A stretch of 29,777 nucleotides of DNA from Chara braunii. Taxonomy: Eukaryota > Streptophyta > Charophyceae > Charales > Characeae. A model generated the notes under the pieces. The model ran no database searches. It had not been told where the DNA came from and worked only from the letters and a program-made list of their open reading frames with translations. Positions 1 to 8,761 of the stretch are shown one piece after another. The first letter of the stretch is position 1. Every line of letters starts with the position of its first letter. The stretch covers positions 1,841,250-1,871,026 of the forward strand of contig BFEA01000153.1 of assembly GCA_003427395.1 (NCBI GenBank), read 5' to 3'. The translations under genes were made by a program, and so were the position numbers.

Positions 1-30
1 GGGGGGAGGACGGCGGGGGTCAAGATTCAC

Positions 31-117
31 TGATTGATTGATTGATGGATTGATTGATTGATTGTGTGTGTGTGTGTGTGCGCGCGCCGGGGGGAAGGGA
101 GGAAGGACCTGTCCCCC

Positions 118-150
<33 letters not shown>

Positions 151-184
151 CCAATCAATCAATCAACCAATCAACCAATCAACA
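31..184. repeat. Inverted tetranucleotide arrays: (GATT)n, (TG)n, then (AATC)n
   Basis: A GATT array (31-64) runs into a TG dinucleotide tract (64-80) and a short GC-rich spacer. It is followed by an AATC array (119-184) that is the reverse complement of the first array. The two arrays could pair as a long hairpin. Open frames across this stretch are repeat artefacts with repeated Ile-Asn-Gln-Ser translations. Similar TTGA-type arrays occur near 25950-26080. Confidence 0.9.
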
Positions 185-235
185 TATCAAAAATTGCCCC
201 CCCCCAAATTTTTATTTTTTTATTTTCTTTTGCAC

Positions 236-430
236 AGGCCGACAGCCGCTGTCGTGCGCAGGCCGCGCGCGCGCTCGGATCTCAAGGGCGCGCGCCCACC
301 TGCGAGCAAACTCGGCCGCACGCAAACTCGGCCGCGCGCAAACTCGGCCGTGCAGCCTTGGCTGCGGACCCGCGGCCTAGGATCCGGGCCGCGGACTCGG
401 ATCCTGCGGCCGCGGCCGAGGGTGCCACGG
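236..430. repeat. GC-rich patch with three 16-bp tandem units
   Basis: This stretch is very GC- and CpG-rich compared with its flanks. It holds three consecutive 16-bp units that start GCAAACTCGGCC, at 306-321, 322-337 and 338-353; they differ only in the last few bases. Short GGATCC- and GCGGCCGC-centred palindromes follow at 378-420. No gene was recognised. Confidence 0.75.
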
Positions 431-508
431 AGGGTGGAGGACATGAGGTTCTAGAACGAGAGGGAGGGCGATTGACTTTTCAAGCTGATTTAGGATGCAT
501 GACTCTAT

Positions 509-1545
509 TTGCTGGCCATCGGGAGAGGAGTCCCCCTTCCCGACATCCGTCGGAGTATAGTCCTCCCGCACTACAGCATCCTGCAGCACAAGATCGAGGA
601 CGGGTCGCAGTTGAAGGCAGCGAAAGATATGGGGATCGAAGTGCAGAGCATTGCCTTACGAGTCATCCATGAGTGGATCTTCAAGTCTGTGAGTCGGTCA
701 CAGGGCTACCACTCCGCGTAGTACAGGTACATGCTCAACCACGTGGCAACGGACATCGCCCGCGCCATGTGGTTTGGAGAGGATATGAGCACGTGTGTCA
801 TCCCCGTTGTCTGCCACATCATACTGAAGATCCACATGATGCTTCTCGTTTGGTTCATCGGCACGAACATCGAGGACAAGCACGGGAACGACGAGCTCTC
901 ACCCTACTAAGATGCGACCGTGTAGCGCTTGGTGGGGGCTTTCACGAGTGCCATCACTCAGGCGAAGGGGATTGACGACGAGCGCCTTTCGTGCGACAGA
1001 ATGAAGAACGTTGCTAGGCTATAAGGGTTCTACTCACGGCGACGATGTGGCCCATGAGGACGAGTGTGCATGATCTACATTCCCATTTCAACGCCTCCTT
1101 GTTTATTCAGCTCACCGCGAAGTCGACACCGGTTGCCCATGCATCGTTTGTTCGATGCTCCTCGCCATATCCTTCAGGCAGCCCATGTCGTCATGGAGAG
1201 GATGGGCAAGCTCGCCAATATGTTAGCGGACCCACCTCTCTACATCGTGGACTGGGCATCCTGCAGCGTCACCTTCAGACGTCACACCACTCTTTCATCA
1301 CCAACGGACGCAAAAATGCTGGACTGGTTGTGGACTGGCCCCTCAATGAGGAAGAAGATAAACCTACCACACCGAACAACGCTGAAAGGTAGACAAGTGA
1401 AGCTGACGTGGCGAGACGACGACTAGAGTGGAGAGGGGCACTCGTGGAGTATGTTGTCTCACACAGGAAGGAGGATGGTCGCCAGTCAGTTGCTCGCTTT
1501 GTGCTTGTGCGGTTGGTCACGCACGTTTTTGTGTCGACGTCCCCT
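509..1545 (+). pseudogene. Decayed protein-coding remnant, family not recognised
   Basis: One frame reads as protein-like sequence from about 509 to 1426 but is broken by stops at 719, 908, 923, 1022 and near 1053. Coding-like text then continues in another frame from about 1429 to 1540. Readable stretches include HEWIFKSVSRS near 670, ATDIARAMWFGEDM near 745, a hydrophobic stretch near 800-860, GIDDERLSCDRMKNVARL near 970-1020 and MERMGKLANML near 1195. The balanced composition and the persistence of one frame across stops argue for a once-real gene rather than chance. I do not recognise a domain. Its position next to a transposase fragment suggests a mobile-element or element-captured gene, but that is inference. 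The original start and the exact end cannot be fixed. Confidence 0.55.
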
Positions 1546-1639
1546 CTTAGGGTGGGGGGATGAGCCGACGTGCTTTCGTTCTGGCACAGTTGCGCCTTTT
1601 GTGGAGGGAGGGATTTCTAAGGAGCGTCATCATGTGTGA

Positions 1640-2151
1640 TGACAAATGTGGATGGATTTGTGCATTCCTCGGACTGACGATGCCGAAGTTACACGTGCTG
1701 CTCTCTTGTACGGTTCCTCTGACACCCACTGATACAACACGTAAGGCACAATCTGGTCAGGCTGCAACGGTTCCTTGTAGAATGTCACACGCCGCTGCAG
1801 GAAGGGCAACAAAGCTTCTACAACCTCTTGGAAGACACGTGGCGACATGCGGAGCTTGTCCCAAAAGCAATACTCCGTCACGTCATTGCATTGCCGCAGG
1901 TCCTCCCACGCCCCCCCTGTCCTTTTCATCCACCACCTGGGCATCGCTCTGGGAAGAACTCCGCAATTCAAGGCACAGGACACCTGGAGGACAGAATCGC
2001 AAATGGTGGCGGTGTCCAACCCTTCGAACGCCATACACTGCATCATCGCCGCATTCTCCCCATTGTGCTCTCCAAATGACAACAGAAAAAGACAGTGGTA
2101 ACGGCGACTGCCACTGCTGTCCTCTCTGCCGTTGTCACCCACGCTCCTCAT
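1640..2151 (-). pseudogene. PIF/Harbinger-type transposase, 5' fragment
   Basis: The minus-strand frame starting at 2151 is 173 codons long. From residue 72 it resembles the N-terminal part of plant and algal PIF/Harbinger (DDE_Tnp_4) nucleases: a WW-x-KR-TGGAWEDLR block, then KLRMSPRVFQEVVEALLPFL, then RRVTFYKEPLQPDQIVPYVLYQWVS. In the family this region precedes the DDE nuclease core. About base 1715 the reading shifts by one base: the expected continuation (STCNFGIV) appears in the neighbouring frame. No DDE core follows, so the copy is truncated and cannot cut DNA. Residues 1-70 are poorly conserved and may be decayed leader. The overlapping 261-codon plus-strand frame (1560-2345) is its antisense shadow. 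Confidence 0.7.
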
Positions 2152-2653
2152 TGTCGTCGCCTTCCATCGCCATTCAATGTGCTGAAGAAATCACCGTCAA
2201 CAATGGCAAAAGACTCCGCCGAGTTCAACCGGACCAGCAAACCACACCACTTGAGATGGACGCTGATCACACAACCAAGGTGACTCAAGCAGCCTACACA
2301 ACACACTCCCCTACATCCGTGCACACACACGGTTCCCAAGGATAACTGCGATGACATCTTCACGCAGTCCCTTGCCTGGCCGCACGCAGCACTCACCCCG
2401 ACCCCGCCAACGCACACTAGAAGGACATTCCTTTCTGCCATCATTCACCAGCCACTGCAGCCACACGACCGACCTCCCTCGCCCAAACAATGTCTTTCAA
2501 ATTTTGAATTTCGAACCAGGACGTCCGTGCGCTTTTCTAATTTTTTTACGAGTCACAGCGAAGATTCAAATTTTCCCACCACTCCAAGCTGGACCACGCC
2601 CGTCCACACAGACAGGAGCTCATGGACCACCAACCCCAGCCCACCCGGCAGTC
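2152..2653. other. Non-coding, C/A-rich stretch upstream of the transposase fragment
   Basis: On the minus strand this lies 5' of the Harbinger fragment and may include decayed leader sequence of that element. The open frames here have biased composition and no recognisable domain. I see no other feature. Confidence 0.5.
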
Positions 2654-2905
2654 GGCAATAAATACCATGCTACTGGCCGTGGGCCATCCATAGGAATCCT
2701 CCTCGGAAAACCAATCCTCCTAGGAAAACCTTCCTGAGGATGAGTGGAACTTCTCAGTTGACCAATAGGAAAATCCCTCCGGGGGGCAATACATACTATG
2801 CGACTGGCCGTGGGCCCTCCATAGGAATCCACCTAGGAAAACCTTCCCGAGGATAAGTGGAACAACGGCGGAAATTCTCTCGGGTGACCAATGGAAAACC
2901 CCTCG
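2654..2905. repeat. Tandem pair, ~131-bp period
   Basis: Two direct copies start with GGCAATA/GGCAATAC at 2654 and 2785. Shared blocks include CGACTGGCCGTGGGCC-type sequence, CCATAGGAATCC, CTAGGAAAACCTTCC and GACCAAT-GGAAAA. Copy 1 carries an internal duplication of a CCTAGGAAAACC-like block. Minus-strand translations repeat because the DNA does, so they are not evidence for a gene. Confidence 0.8.
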
Positions 2906-3033
2906 TGCGCCGCTGACGGACCGAGGAGTGTCCCTCCACTGCCACACCAAATGTGTAGAATGAGAGAATGAATCTTCCCCTACAACATGGGAAGATACAA
3001 CCCCTTATTCGCACGGTGATTAAATCCGGATTA

Positions 3034-3249
3034 AAACAAGGTCCGTGCCTTCTATTCAGGAAAGGACTATGACCACTATTCTGCTTGAGCTGTGAGCAAA
3101 CGCACCAAAATTTTTCACGCAACTTCCAAAAACTGCCATTTGGCAAATAGCGGAGTGAGGAGTCCTCTCCTTCGAGGTCATTGCCGAAACAAGGACCATG
3201 CCTTCTATTCAGGAAAAGACTATTGACTACTATTGTGCGTGCAGCAATG

Positions 3250-3280
<31 letters not shown>

Positions 3281-3376
3281 GCAAACGCACCAAAATTTCG
3301 TACGCAACTTCCAAAAACTGCCACTGCCATCTGGCAAATAGTGGAGTGAGGAGCCCTCGCCTTCGAGGTCATTGCC
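3034..3376. repeat. Tandem pair, ~153-bp unit, second copy with a poly(A) insert
   Basis: Copy 1 (3034-3186) and copy 2 (3187-3376) share AAACAAGG, CCTTCTATTCAGGAAA, GCAAACGCACCAAAATTT, CGCAACTTCCAAAAACTGCC and CTTCGAGGTCATTGCC. Copy 2 is about 37 bases longer, mostly from an A-run of roughly 30 inserted at about 3251-3280 and a small CTGCCA duplication. Confidence 0.85.
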
Positions 3377-3628
3377 TGAGAGGGCCTCCAACGCCATAGG
3401 CCTTGCTGCTTCAGGCAAATTGTGCAACAGTACCACCAACGCGCACTCTGAACACTCCCCTCTCAGGTGAAGAAGGGCGTCGGTGCGGTGACCATTTGCG
3501 AGAAGCAGCAAGGCCATTGGCATTGGAGGCCCTCCCAGCCGATGGCCTCGAAGGCCAGGCCCCCCCTTGGCTGCACAATTCGCCAAATGGCAATTTTTGG
3601 AAGTTGCGTACCAATTTTGGCGCTGTTG
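3284..3628. repeat. Large imperfect foldback (~140-bp arms)
   Basis: The left arm (about 3284-3425) pairs with the right arm (about 3492-3628) around a ~66-base loop. Matching pieces are GAGGGCCTCCAA with TTGGAGGCCCTC, GGCCTTGCTGCTTC with GAAGCAGCAAGGCC, CCTTCGAGGTCATTG with GATGGCCTCGAAGG, and ACGCAACTTCCAAAAA with TTTTTGGAAGTTGCGT. The left arm includes the second copy of the 153-bp unit, so the foldback probably arose by an inverted duplication of that unit. It resembles a foldback/MITE-type element; no transposase is present. Confidence 0.75.
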
Positions 3629-3826
3629 CACGAACTATGGTACCATGGTGGTTACCGTCTTCTCTCCAATAGAAGCCACGGTCATTATATCTCTGTGTTT
3701 TGTGAGGACCCGTTTGCAAATAACGGACCTCGGCATAGGCACGAATGAACAGGCGGTGGATCGAAACTGTAAGCAAGGACTCGTGGCAGTGCGTCAGTTT
3801 CGTGAATGGCCTAGACGGGCGTCGCC

Positions 3827-3970
3827 GCACGCGACACGAAACGAAAAACGAAACGAGTGCATCTTCCTGCAGAAAATGGCCGGTTCGTCCGTTTGCTATA
3901 AATAGTAACGAGTGTATTTTGCCTCCTTTCGTGGGCAGATGCACTCGTTTCGATTTCGTTTCGTGTGCTC
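3827..3970. repeat. Inverted repeat with TATA-like centre
   Basis: The left arm (about 3831-3864) contains ACACGAAACGAAA and ACGAAACGAGTGCATCT. The right arm (about 3937-3968) is its near-perfect reverse complement. Between the arms lies GCTATAAATAG (about 3895-3905), a good TATA-box match, then a third, direct copy of the AACGAGTG motif at 3907. Whether the TATA-like site is used is unknown. Confidence 0.7.
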
Positions 3971-4021
3971 CCGACTCCCTGGAACAACTCCGGACTTCCT
4001 GCTCTCCACCCCCTTGCACTG

Positions 4022-4085
<64 letters not shown>
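4022..4085. repeat. (CT)n/(CTAT)n microsatellite
   Basis: About 64 bases of CT dinucleotides, interrupted by three TATC units near 4041-4052. Confidence 0.98.
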
Positions 4086-4087
<2 letters not shown>

Positions 4088-5170
4088 GTGTGTATAGCAG
4101 TGCCTCGTCACGCGTGAGTCGTTAGTTGACGGCGCCAATTCGGCCAAGATGAACGTGGCCGGTTGAAGCCCAGGCTCTTCTTCGGCTTCCCCTCGTGAAA
4201 CACAGACAGTCAGACAAACGGACACAGCCAGGCAGACAGTCAAGGACAGGGCCTTTAAAAAAAAAAAAAAAAAAAAAAGGACAGGTGATCAGGCGAAAAA
4301 AGGGCATAAAAGCAGACGGCTTTTGCATATCTGCAGCGCTAGGAACAGAGATTGCACGCAACACGTGGATTTGGCGCTAATTTTTACTGTGTGTTCACGA
4401 AGCCCTATGAATGGGTTTCGCTTCTTTTGCAGGAACGAGAGAGAAAAAATGGAAATAGAAATTAATGATGCAACTACTTTTCTTTTTCATGAAAAGGGAA
4501 TATAAGTACATAATGCAAGTGCCATATAATAGGAAATACACAAGCAGCGGAGAGAAGGCAGATTATTAGATTAACGTTTTTATCTGTTTTTTTTTTGTTT
4601 TTTTTTTCAGATTATCTCCCTGCACTCCCTACTCACCAAAAACTATTAAAATTCCGCATGTATCTTCTATTAGAAGGTGGAAAGATACACCCGCCACATT
4701 TTCATTCGTTCTCACATTAGGCGAGTGATATCAACAAGACCTTAAATTAGCAACAGGAAAACGGAGCGCTTTTAAATTCCCAAGGTTCCCCCGTTTCTTA
4801 ATTGTTTTTTTTTGCTTTTTCTTGTTCACACAAAAGACTACTCATTTTACTACCACACAAAGTGGGTGAGGCCGACTTCTTCTTTTTTTCTTTTTTTTTC
4901 TTTTAACAATCGCAACATTTTATTCCAGAGGCCGCCTTCGTTTGCAGCATAGGGGCTCGATTAAGTTATTAGATTATTTTTATTAATGAATACAGTCCCC
5001 CCCCCACACACAAAAAAAAAAAAAGAGAAAAGAGAAAAAAATCCCACTGTGAGTACGCCGTCATATAGTTTCACACAATACTCCCCGCACCTTCTTTCCC
5101 CCAAAAAGAACCAACGGCTATTTAATGACCGTACGTTCTATTCGGTGGAAGACGGACGGTAGGCGAATGG
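4086..5170. other. AT-rich gene-free stretch
   Basis: This contains an A-run at about 4256-4278, several poly(T) tracts (4587-4610, 4805-4812, 4883-4902) and an AC/A-rich tract at 4997-5040. One T-tract ends in TTTTCAG near 4609, which resembles a 3' splice site, but no coding sequence follows. No gene was recognised. Confidence 0.6.
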
Positions 5171-5319
5171 CATCGTCGACCTCGTCATCCATCAATCGCA
5201 TACGACGCACGTCGTCATCCATCAATCCGTATACAACACACCTCGTCATCTATCAAATCGTATACAAACCGGGTGTTGTATACGATTTGTTCAATGGATG
5301 ACGAACGACGTCGACGATC
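5171..5319. repeat. Three ~31-bp direct units plus an inverted unit
   Basis: Units at 5181-5210, 5211-5241 and 5242-5273 share TCGTCATCNATCAA followed by a GTATAC-containing end. The stretch 5274-5318 is the inverse of the same unit: TATACGATTTGTTCAATGG, then ATGACGA. The outer ends ATCGTCGAC (about 5173) and GTCGACGAT (about 5310) are exact reverse complements. The whole block is a foldback built from tandem units. Confidence 0.8.
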
Positions 5320-5570
5320 CCCCCCCCGTTCGAAAGTAATCATTGGACAAACGGCAAACTGACACGTGGGCATATCCAACCTCCATCTTCCCCCTTCAGG
5401 GCACCCATCATCAATAGATAAAAACGCCAATCCTCAATTCATCACTGGGTACTCCTTTTCTTTTCTTCTTTTTCTTAATGGTCGGATGGAACAATGATCA
5501 GATAATAAACTGATCAGAACACAAACTACAATTGATTTCAGCCAAAAGGCAGAGAAAGGTAGAGCGAGTA

Positions 5571-5867
5571 CTCTGGGCATTTAACTTCTTCGACGTTCCT
5601 GGCCGCAATTTCACCGTTTTGGGGACGCAACGCTGAGATCGCCAGCTCCTACTGGAGGGAGCACGGTAAGCCCCGACAATCTCGGTTCAAAACACGTCGT
5701 TATTGCGACCAGGAGCGTTTAAAGAATTATCCTGGCCGCAATTTCAGCGTTTAAAGAATCGAAATCGTCAGGTCCTGCTGGCGGCAACAAGGTAAGCCTC
5801 GGCGATCTCGGTACCAGAGACGCCGTGATTGCGGCCAGAAACGTCAAAGAAAAAAAAATGCCCAAAG
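5571..5867. mobile_element. MITE-like foldback element with ~39-bp terminal inverted repeats
   Basis: The left end (5571-5609) reads CTGGGCATTT ... GACGTT-CTGGCCGCAAT. The right end (5828-5867) is its reverse complement: ATTGCGGCCAG, ACGTC, an A-run, then AAATGCCC. The interior holds a tandem pair that begins CCTGGCCGCAATTTCA at 5598 and 5731 (133-bp period). At about 297 bp with no ORF it fits a non-autonomous DNA element. No target-site duplication was found by eye, so the superfamily is open. Confidence 0.7.
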
Positions 5868-5929
5868 GGAAGGAAGATAAAGCATACATCTTCATGTGTA
5901 GTTCGCCAACATCCATAAAATCGTAGACA

Positions 5930-6490
5930 ATTACCAGAACACAGTCCGCGATGATAACATCCATCAATTAATTAGTTAATCACACTAATTAGCATGAACC
6001 TCCTCCCATCACGTCACATATTCGACAACACCGGGACGTAGTCCGCCGACAAACAGCTGCTTGACACGTGTACACGGTACACAACCTTACTTACCGCTCT
6101 TGCCATCGGGCTGGGCATTACTAATTAGCGTAAACCTCCATTCCCATCAAGTCGTAATCAGAAACACCGGAACACAGTCCGCCGACAGACAGCTGCGTGA
6201 CACGTGTCCACAGTACACAACCTACTATCCGCTCTTGCCATCGGCGCTGGAATCCATCAATTCAATACAGCATAATTAGAATGCCTCATCCCATTAATTA
6301 CACCGCCGGGACACAGTCCGCCACAAACCCCCAGAACCCCCAGACAAACATCTGCGCGACACGTGTACGCAGTACACAACCTACTTACCGCTCTTGCCAT
6401 CGGCCCTGAAATCCATCAATTAAATACAGCATCTTTCACGTCTCATCCCATTAATTACACCGGAGCCTTACAGTCCACAACAAATGCCCA
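5930..6490. repeat. Tandem array, ~136-159-bp units
   Basis: The AGTCCGCC-type landmark occurs at 5943, 6040, 6176, 6315 and (as AGTCCAC) 6472. CCGCTCTTGCCATCGG occurs at 6094, 6229 and 6388. Each full unit also carries an ACACGTGT core and a TAATTAG/ATTAATTA segment. The three central units are well preserved and the ends are decayed. Confidence 0.85.
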
Positions 6491-7115
6491 CGTGGACACC
6501 GACCCCGACAAGGACGCGTCGCGACCACGAGGCTTCGAAACCCTGCCTCTTCACAGTCCTTGGCCACGTGGACGCCCTCGGCCCCTTCTCCTCCCCCCTT
6601 CAATTAGTACATATATACGCTATGGCTTATACATATACATAAAAGTATGATCCTCCCACCAATTAGTATCCTCCTCCCATCGATTCGTACACTCCTCCGA
6701 TCAGTTAGTATACTAGTCGTCCTATGAGTTCGCAGTGCACGACAAGAAACGGCCGCGTGGACACGAGCACCATAACGGACAAATCGCGAGACACGGACAC
6801 CCTTCCTGTTTACAGTCCTCACCGAGCTGGACGCCGTCGGCCCCTGTTACTCCCTTCAATTAGTGTATACTGTTTTTATCAACAAAGAAAAAGAATGTCC
6901 GCCCCACCAATTAGCATAGTATAGTACTCCCACCGATTACTACACTACTCCCACCAATAAGTACACGTCTAACATCAGTTAGCGCACTCCTCCCATCAAT
7001 CAATAAGTATACTTCGCAAAGTCAACACGTATTCGCCCCGCGGACATGTTGCACGACAAGAAAACGGCCACGTGGACACGAGCACCATCACGGACGCATA
7101 GCGACCTCGTGGCAT
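6489..7115. repeat. Diverged repeat units with CACGTGGAC motifs
   Basis: The block GCACGACAAGAAA-CGGCC is followed by CGTGGACACGAGCACCAT at 6737 and again at 7051 (314-bp spacing). A related, more diverged unit starts at 6489 with CACGTGGACACCGA. CACGTG hexamers in this and the preceding array fall at 6065, 6201, 6360, 6489, 6565 and 7069. Their number reflects repeat copying; a promoter role is unproven. Confidence 0.7.
6648..7015. repeat. Two clusters of degenerate ~22-bp units
   Basis: Clusters at about 6648-6717 and 6897-7015 consist of units resembling ACTCCTCCCATCAATTAGTA: CTCCCACCAATTAGTATC, CTCCCATCGATTCGTAC, CTCCGATCAGTTAGTAT, CTCCCACCGATTACTAC, CTCCCACCAATAAGTAC and others. The units sit inside the larger CACGTGGAC-containing repeat. 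Confidence 0.65.
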
Positions 7116-7491
7116 AGGAAAGCTGTCTCGCCAGGTTAAGTGGACGGGGGCTCGACCCGACATCATCACGGACGCAATAGCCAATCATGTGGCACGAAGA
7201 CTATCGTTCCCGCTGCACCTCCCCTTCCCCACGCCCTGTCCCGCTCCACTCCACTCCACGCCCCGTCCCTTCCCCCCCCTTCTCCTCTCTCATCCCCCTC
7301 CGCCCCTACACCTGCCCTCCCATCTGCCGCCTCAGCCCGTGGACCCCGCCCTGCCGCCTCCGCCCGTGCACCTCAGATCGACCCGACATTGATTACCTCC
7401 TCCACCTATCGCAGAACCCCTCTCCAAATGCCAGAAAAACCGCCTTCACGTGTCATACATAGCAGAGGGATTCCAAGGCAGCACGCAGCTT
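7116..7491. other. Pyrimidine-rich region downstream of the DUF4360 gene
   Basis: The plus strand is strongly C-rich (7200-7370), so proline-rich plus-strand frames here are compositional. On the minus strand this is the 3' side of the DUF4360 gene and should contain its 3' UTR. I see no AATAAA signal. One CACGTG lies at about 7447. Confidence 0.5.
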
Positions 7492-8103
7492 TCAACACCT
7501 CTTCCAATGCAGGCCAAGCGTGAAGGGAGAACCACCTATGCTCACATAATCGGATTTCTGCGGCTTCGTGCCAGGAGTAATCCTCGCTTCGACCATGACG
7601 TTCAAATTGCGAACTTTGCCACAGGGACTGAAAACCTTGTTCTGGAATTTGCGCGGGAGATTATACTTCCCCCTGAACGGACCCACGAGTGCGCACGAAG
7701 TCGAAGCCGTTCCCGGGAATCCCGACACATAGTACCTAACCTGCGCCGTACCTCGAGCTCCGCTACTCAGTTTCGCCGAGCCTCGGATGTTGATCCGACG
7801 GACAGCGAACTGCCAACCGCTCGGATAGGACAACTCGAAGCTCAACGAACAGACCTTTCTTCTGTTCAGGAGTCCACCCGTCGCCGACGCCCGGACCTCG
7901 CCGATGAAGAACCCTCCTCCTCCCACAGTGCCATTCATACTCCCGGGCGGGCAAGCCGAGCCCGAGTAGCTGAACCCTATGACTCGGACCCTCGGCTGCC
8001 GGCGCGCCTCCCCATTGACGGCAAAATGCACAAGTATAAGGAACAGCAAGCACGCGGTCGCCCGCGATGGTGATGTGAACAAACTCGTCACCGGCTTCTT
8101 CAT
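7492..8103 (-). CDS. Secreted DUF4360-domain protein
   Basis: This 203-residue, intronless frame runs from ATG at 8103 to TGA at 7494-7492. Residues 1-33 form a signal peptide: a basic start, a hydrophobic core (ACLLFLILVHFAV) and a likely cut after NGEA. Residues about 41-203 match the DUF4360 pattern: GFSYSGSACPPGS, then VCSLSFELSYPSGWQFAV, RGSAKL, SCALVGP, SPCGKVRNLNVMVEARI and the terminal WKRC. Mature cysteines are C51, C85, C127, C141 and C203; the family's conserved cysteines suggest disulfide bonding. The molecular function of DUF4360 is not known; the protein is expected in the wall or extracellular space. The frame is open to an earlier ATG at 8196, but that start would bury the signal peptide behind 31 basic residues, so 8103 is preferred. 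No TATA box was visible. The gene is isolated among repeats and is the only intact gene in the window. Confidence 0.85.
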   Translation of the reverse strand: MKKPVTSLFTSPSRATACLLFLILVHFAVNGEARRQPRVRVIGFSYSGSACPPGSMNGTVGGGGFFIGEVRASATGGLLNRRKVCSLSFELSYPSGWQFAVRRINIRGSAKLSSGARGTAQVRYYVSGFPGTASTSCALVGPFRGKYNLPRKFQNKVFSPCGKVRNLNVMVEARITPGTKPQKSDYVSIGGSPFTLGLHWKRC

Positions 8104-8127
8104 GGTCGCCGGTTGTTGGACCTTCTT

Positions 8128-8390
8128 CTTAGCTATGGCCGGCTGTCTTCGTCGACCGCGGCCGACTGCTAATGACCTCCTCTCCTTTTCTGTCACCTTG
8201 GCTATGGCGGGTAGTCTTCTTCACCAGTGCCCGACTGCTAATAGGCTTTCTTCTCTACCAATGTGGCTATGGCCTCTTCTCTTCTTCTCCGGCGACCGAC
8301 TGCTACTGTCTTTCTTCTCTGCCAACTTGGCTATGGCTGATTGTCTTCTTCGCCGGCGATGGCCGACTGCGTCTGGTCGTCTAAGTTCGT
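8128..8390. repeat. ~67-bp tandem repeat directly upstream of the DUF4360 start
   Basis: About four copies share GGCTATGGC (or AGCTATGGC) and CGACTGCT. CTATGGC falls at 8133, 8202, 8267 and 8331; CGACTGC falls at 8163, 8232, 8297 and 8364. Spacings of 69, 65 and 67 are not multiples of three, so a conserved coding role is unlikely. The array begins within 30 bases of the preferred start codon at 8103 and would lie in the 5' UTR or promoter of that gene. Confidence 0.8.
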
Positions 8391-8662
8391 TGAGAGGAAC
8401 GCGAGAGGTTTGAGGAGAAAGAGGAAGGGCGAGAGGTTTGAGGAGAACGAGAACTGGATGGGGCAGCTCGCTGGTGCGCTCTCGCAACGTCGCAGTCGAG
8501 TCTCGACGGTGTTGGGAGAAAAACGGAAGAGGTGGAGGAGGAAAGAAAGACAGGAGAAAAGACACTGGAATGACGCTTAGGCAGTTGTCACGAGCCTGTA
8601 CACAAATGCGGGGTCGATTCATCACGATAACGCGCTTTCTCTCTGTGTTTTTCTCCTCTTCG
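8391..8662. other. Purine-rich non-coding stretch
   Basis: The plus strand is GA-rich, with a direct GCGAGAGGTTTGAGGAGAA repeat at about 8400 and 8429. No gene or element ends were recognised. Confidence 0.5.
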
Positions 8663-8761
8663 GGGGCTAGGTCCCACTTGCACGAATTAAGAGATACTGA
8701 CCGTAGATAGAAAAGATCAACGGCCAAAATCTCCTAATATGCGCAAGTGGGACCTTGCCCC
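8663..8761. mobile_element. 99-bp miniature inverted-repeat element
   Basis: The left arm (8663-8695) starts GGGGCTAGGTCCCACTTGC and ends GAGAT. The right arm (8729-8761) is its reverse complement with about six mismatches, including a perfect 12-bp GGTCCCACTTGC/GCAAGTGGGACC pair. The unpaired centre is 33 bases. The size and shape fit a very small MITE or a solo foldback. No target duplication was seen. Confidence 0.65.

Noticed and set aside
1560-2345. 261-codon plus-strand ORF
   Set aside because: It lies antisense to the Harbinger transposase fragment and has no domain-like features.
3411-4019. 202-codon minus-strand ORF
   Set aside because: It crosses the foldback and the CACGAAACG inverted repeat. 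Its translation mirrors the repeats and shows no domain.
8104-8727. N-terminal extension of the DUF4360 protein through the upstream repeat
   Set aside because: The frame upstream of 8196 is closed by TGA at 8221-8223, repeat spacings are not multiples of three, and the signal peptide starts naturally at 8103.
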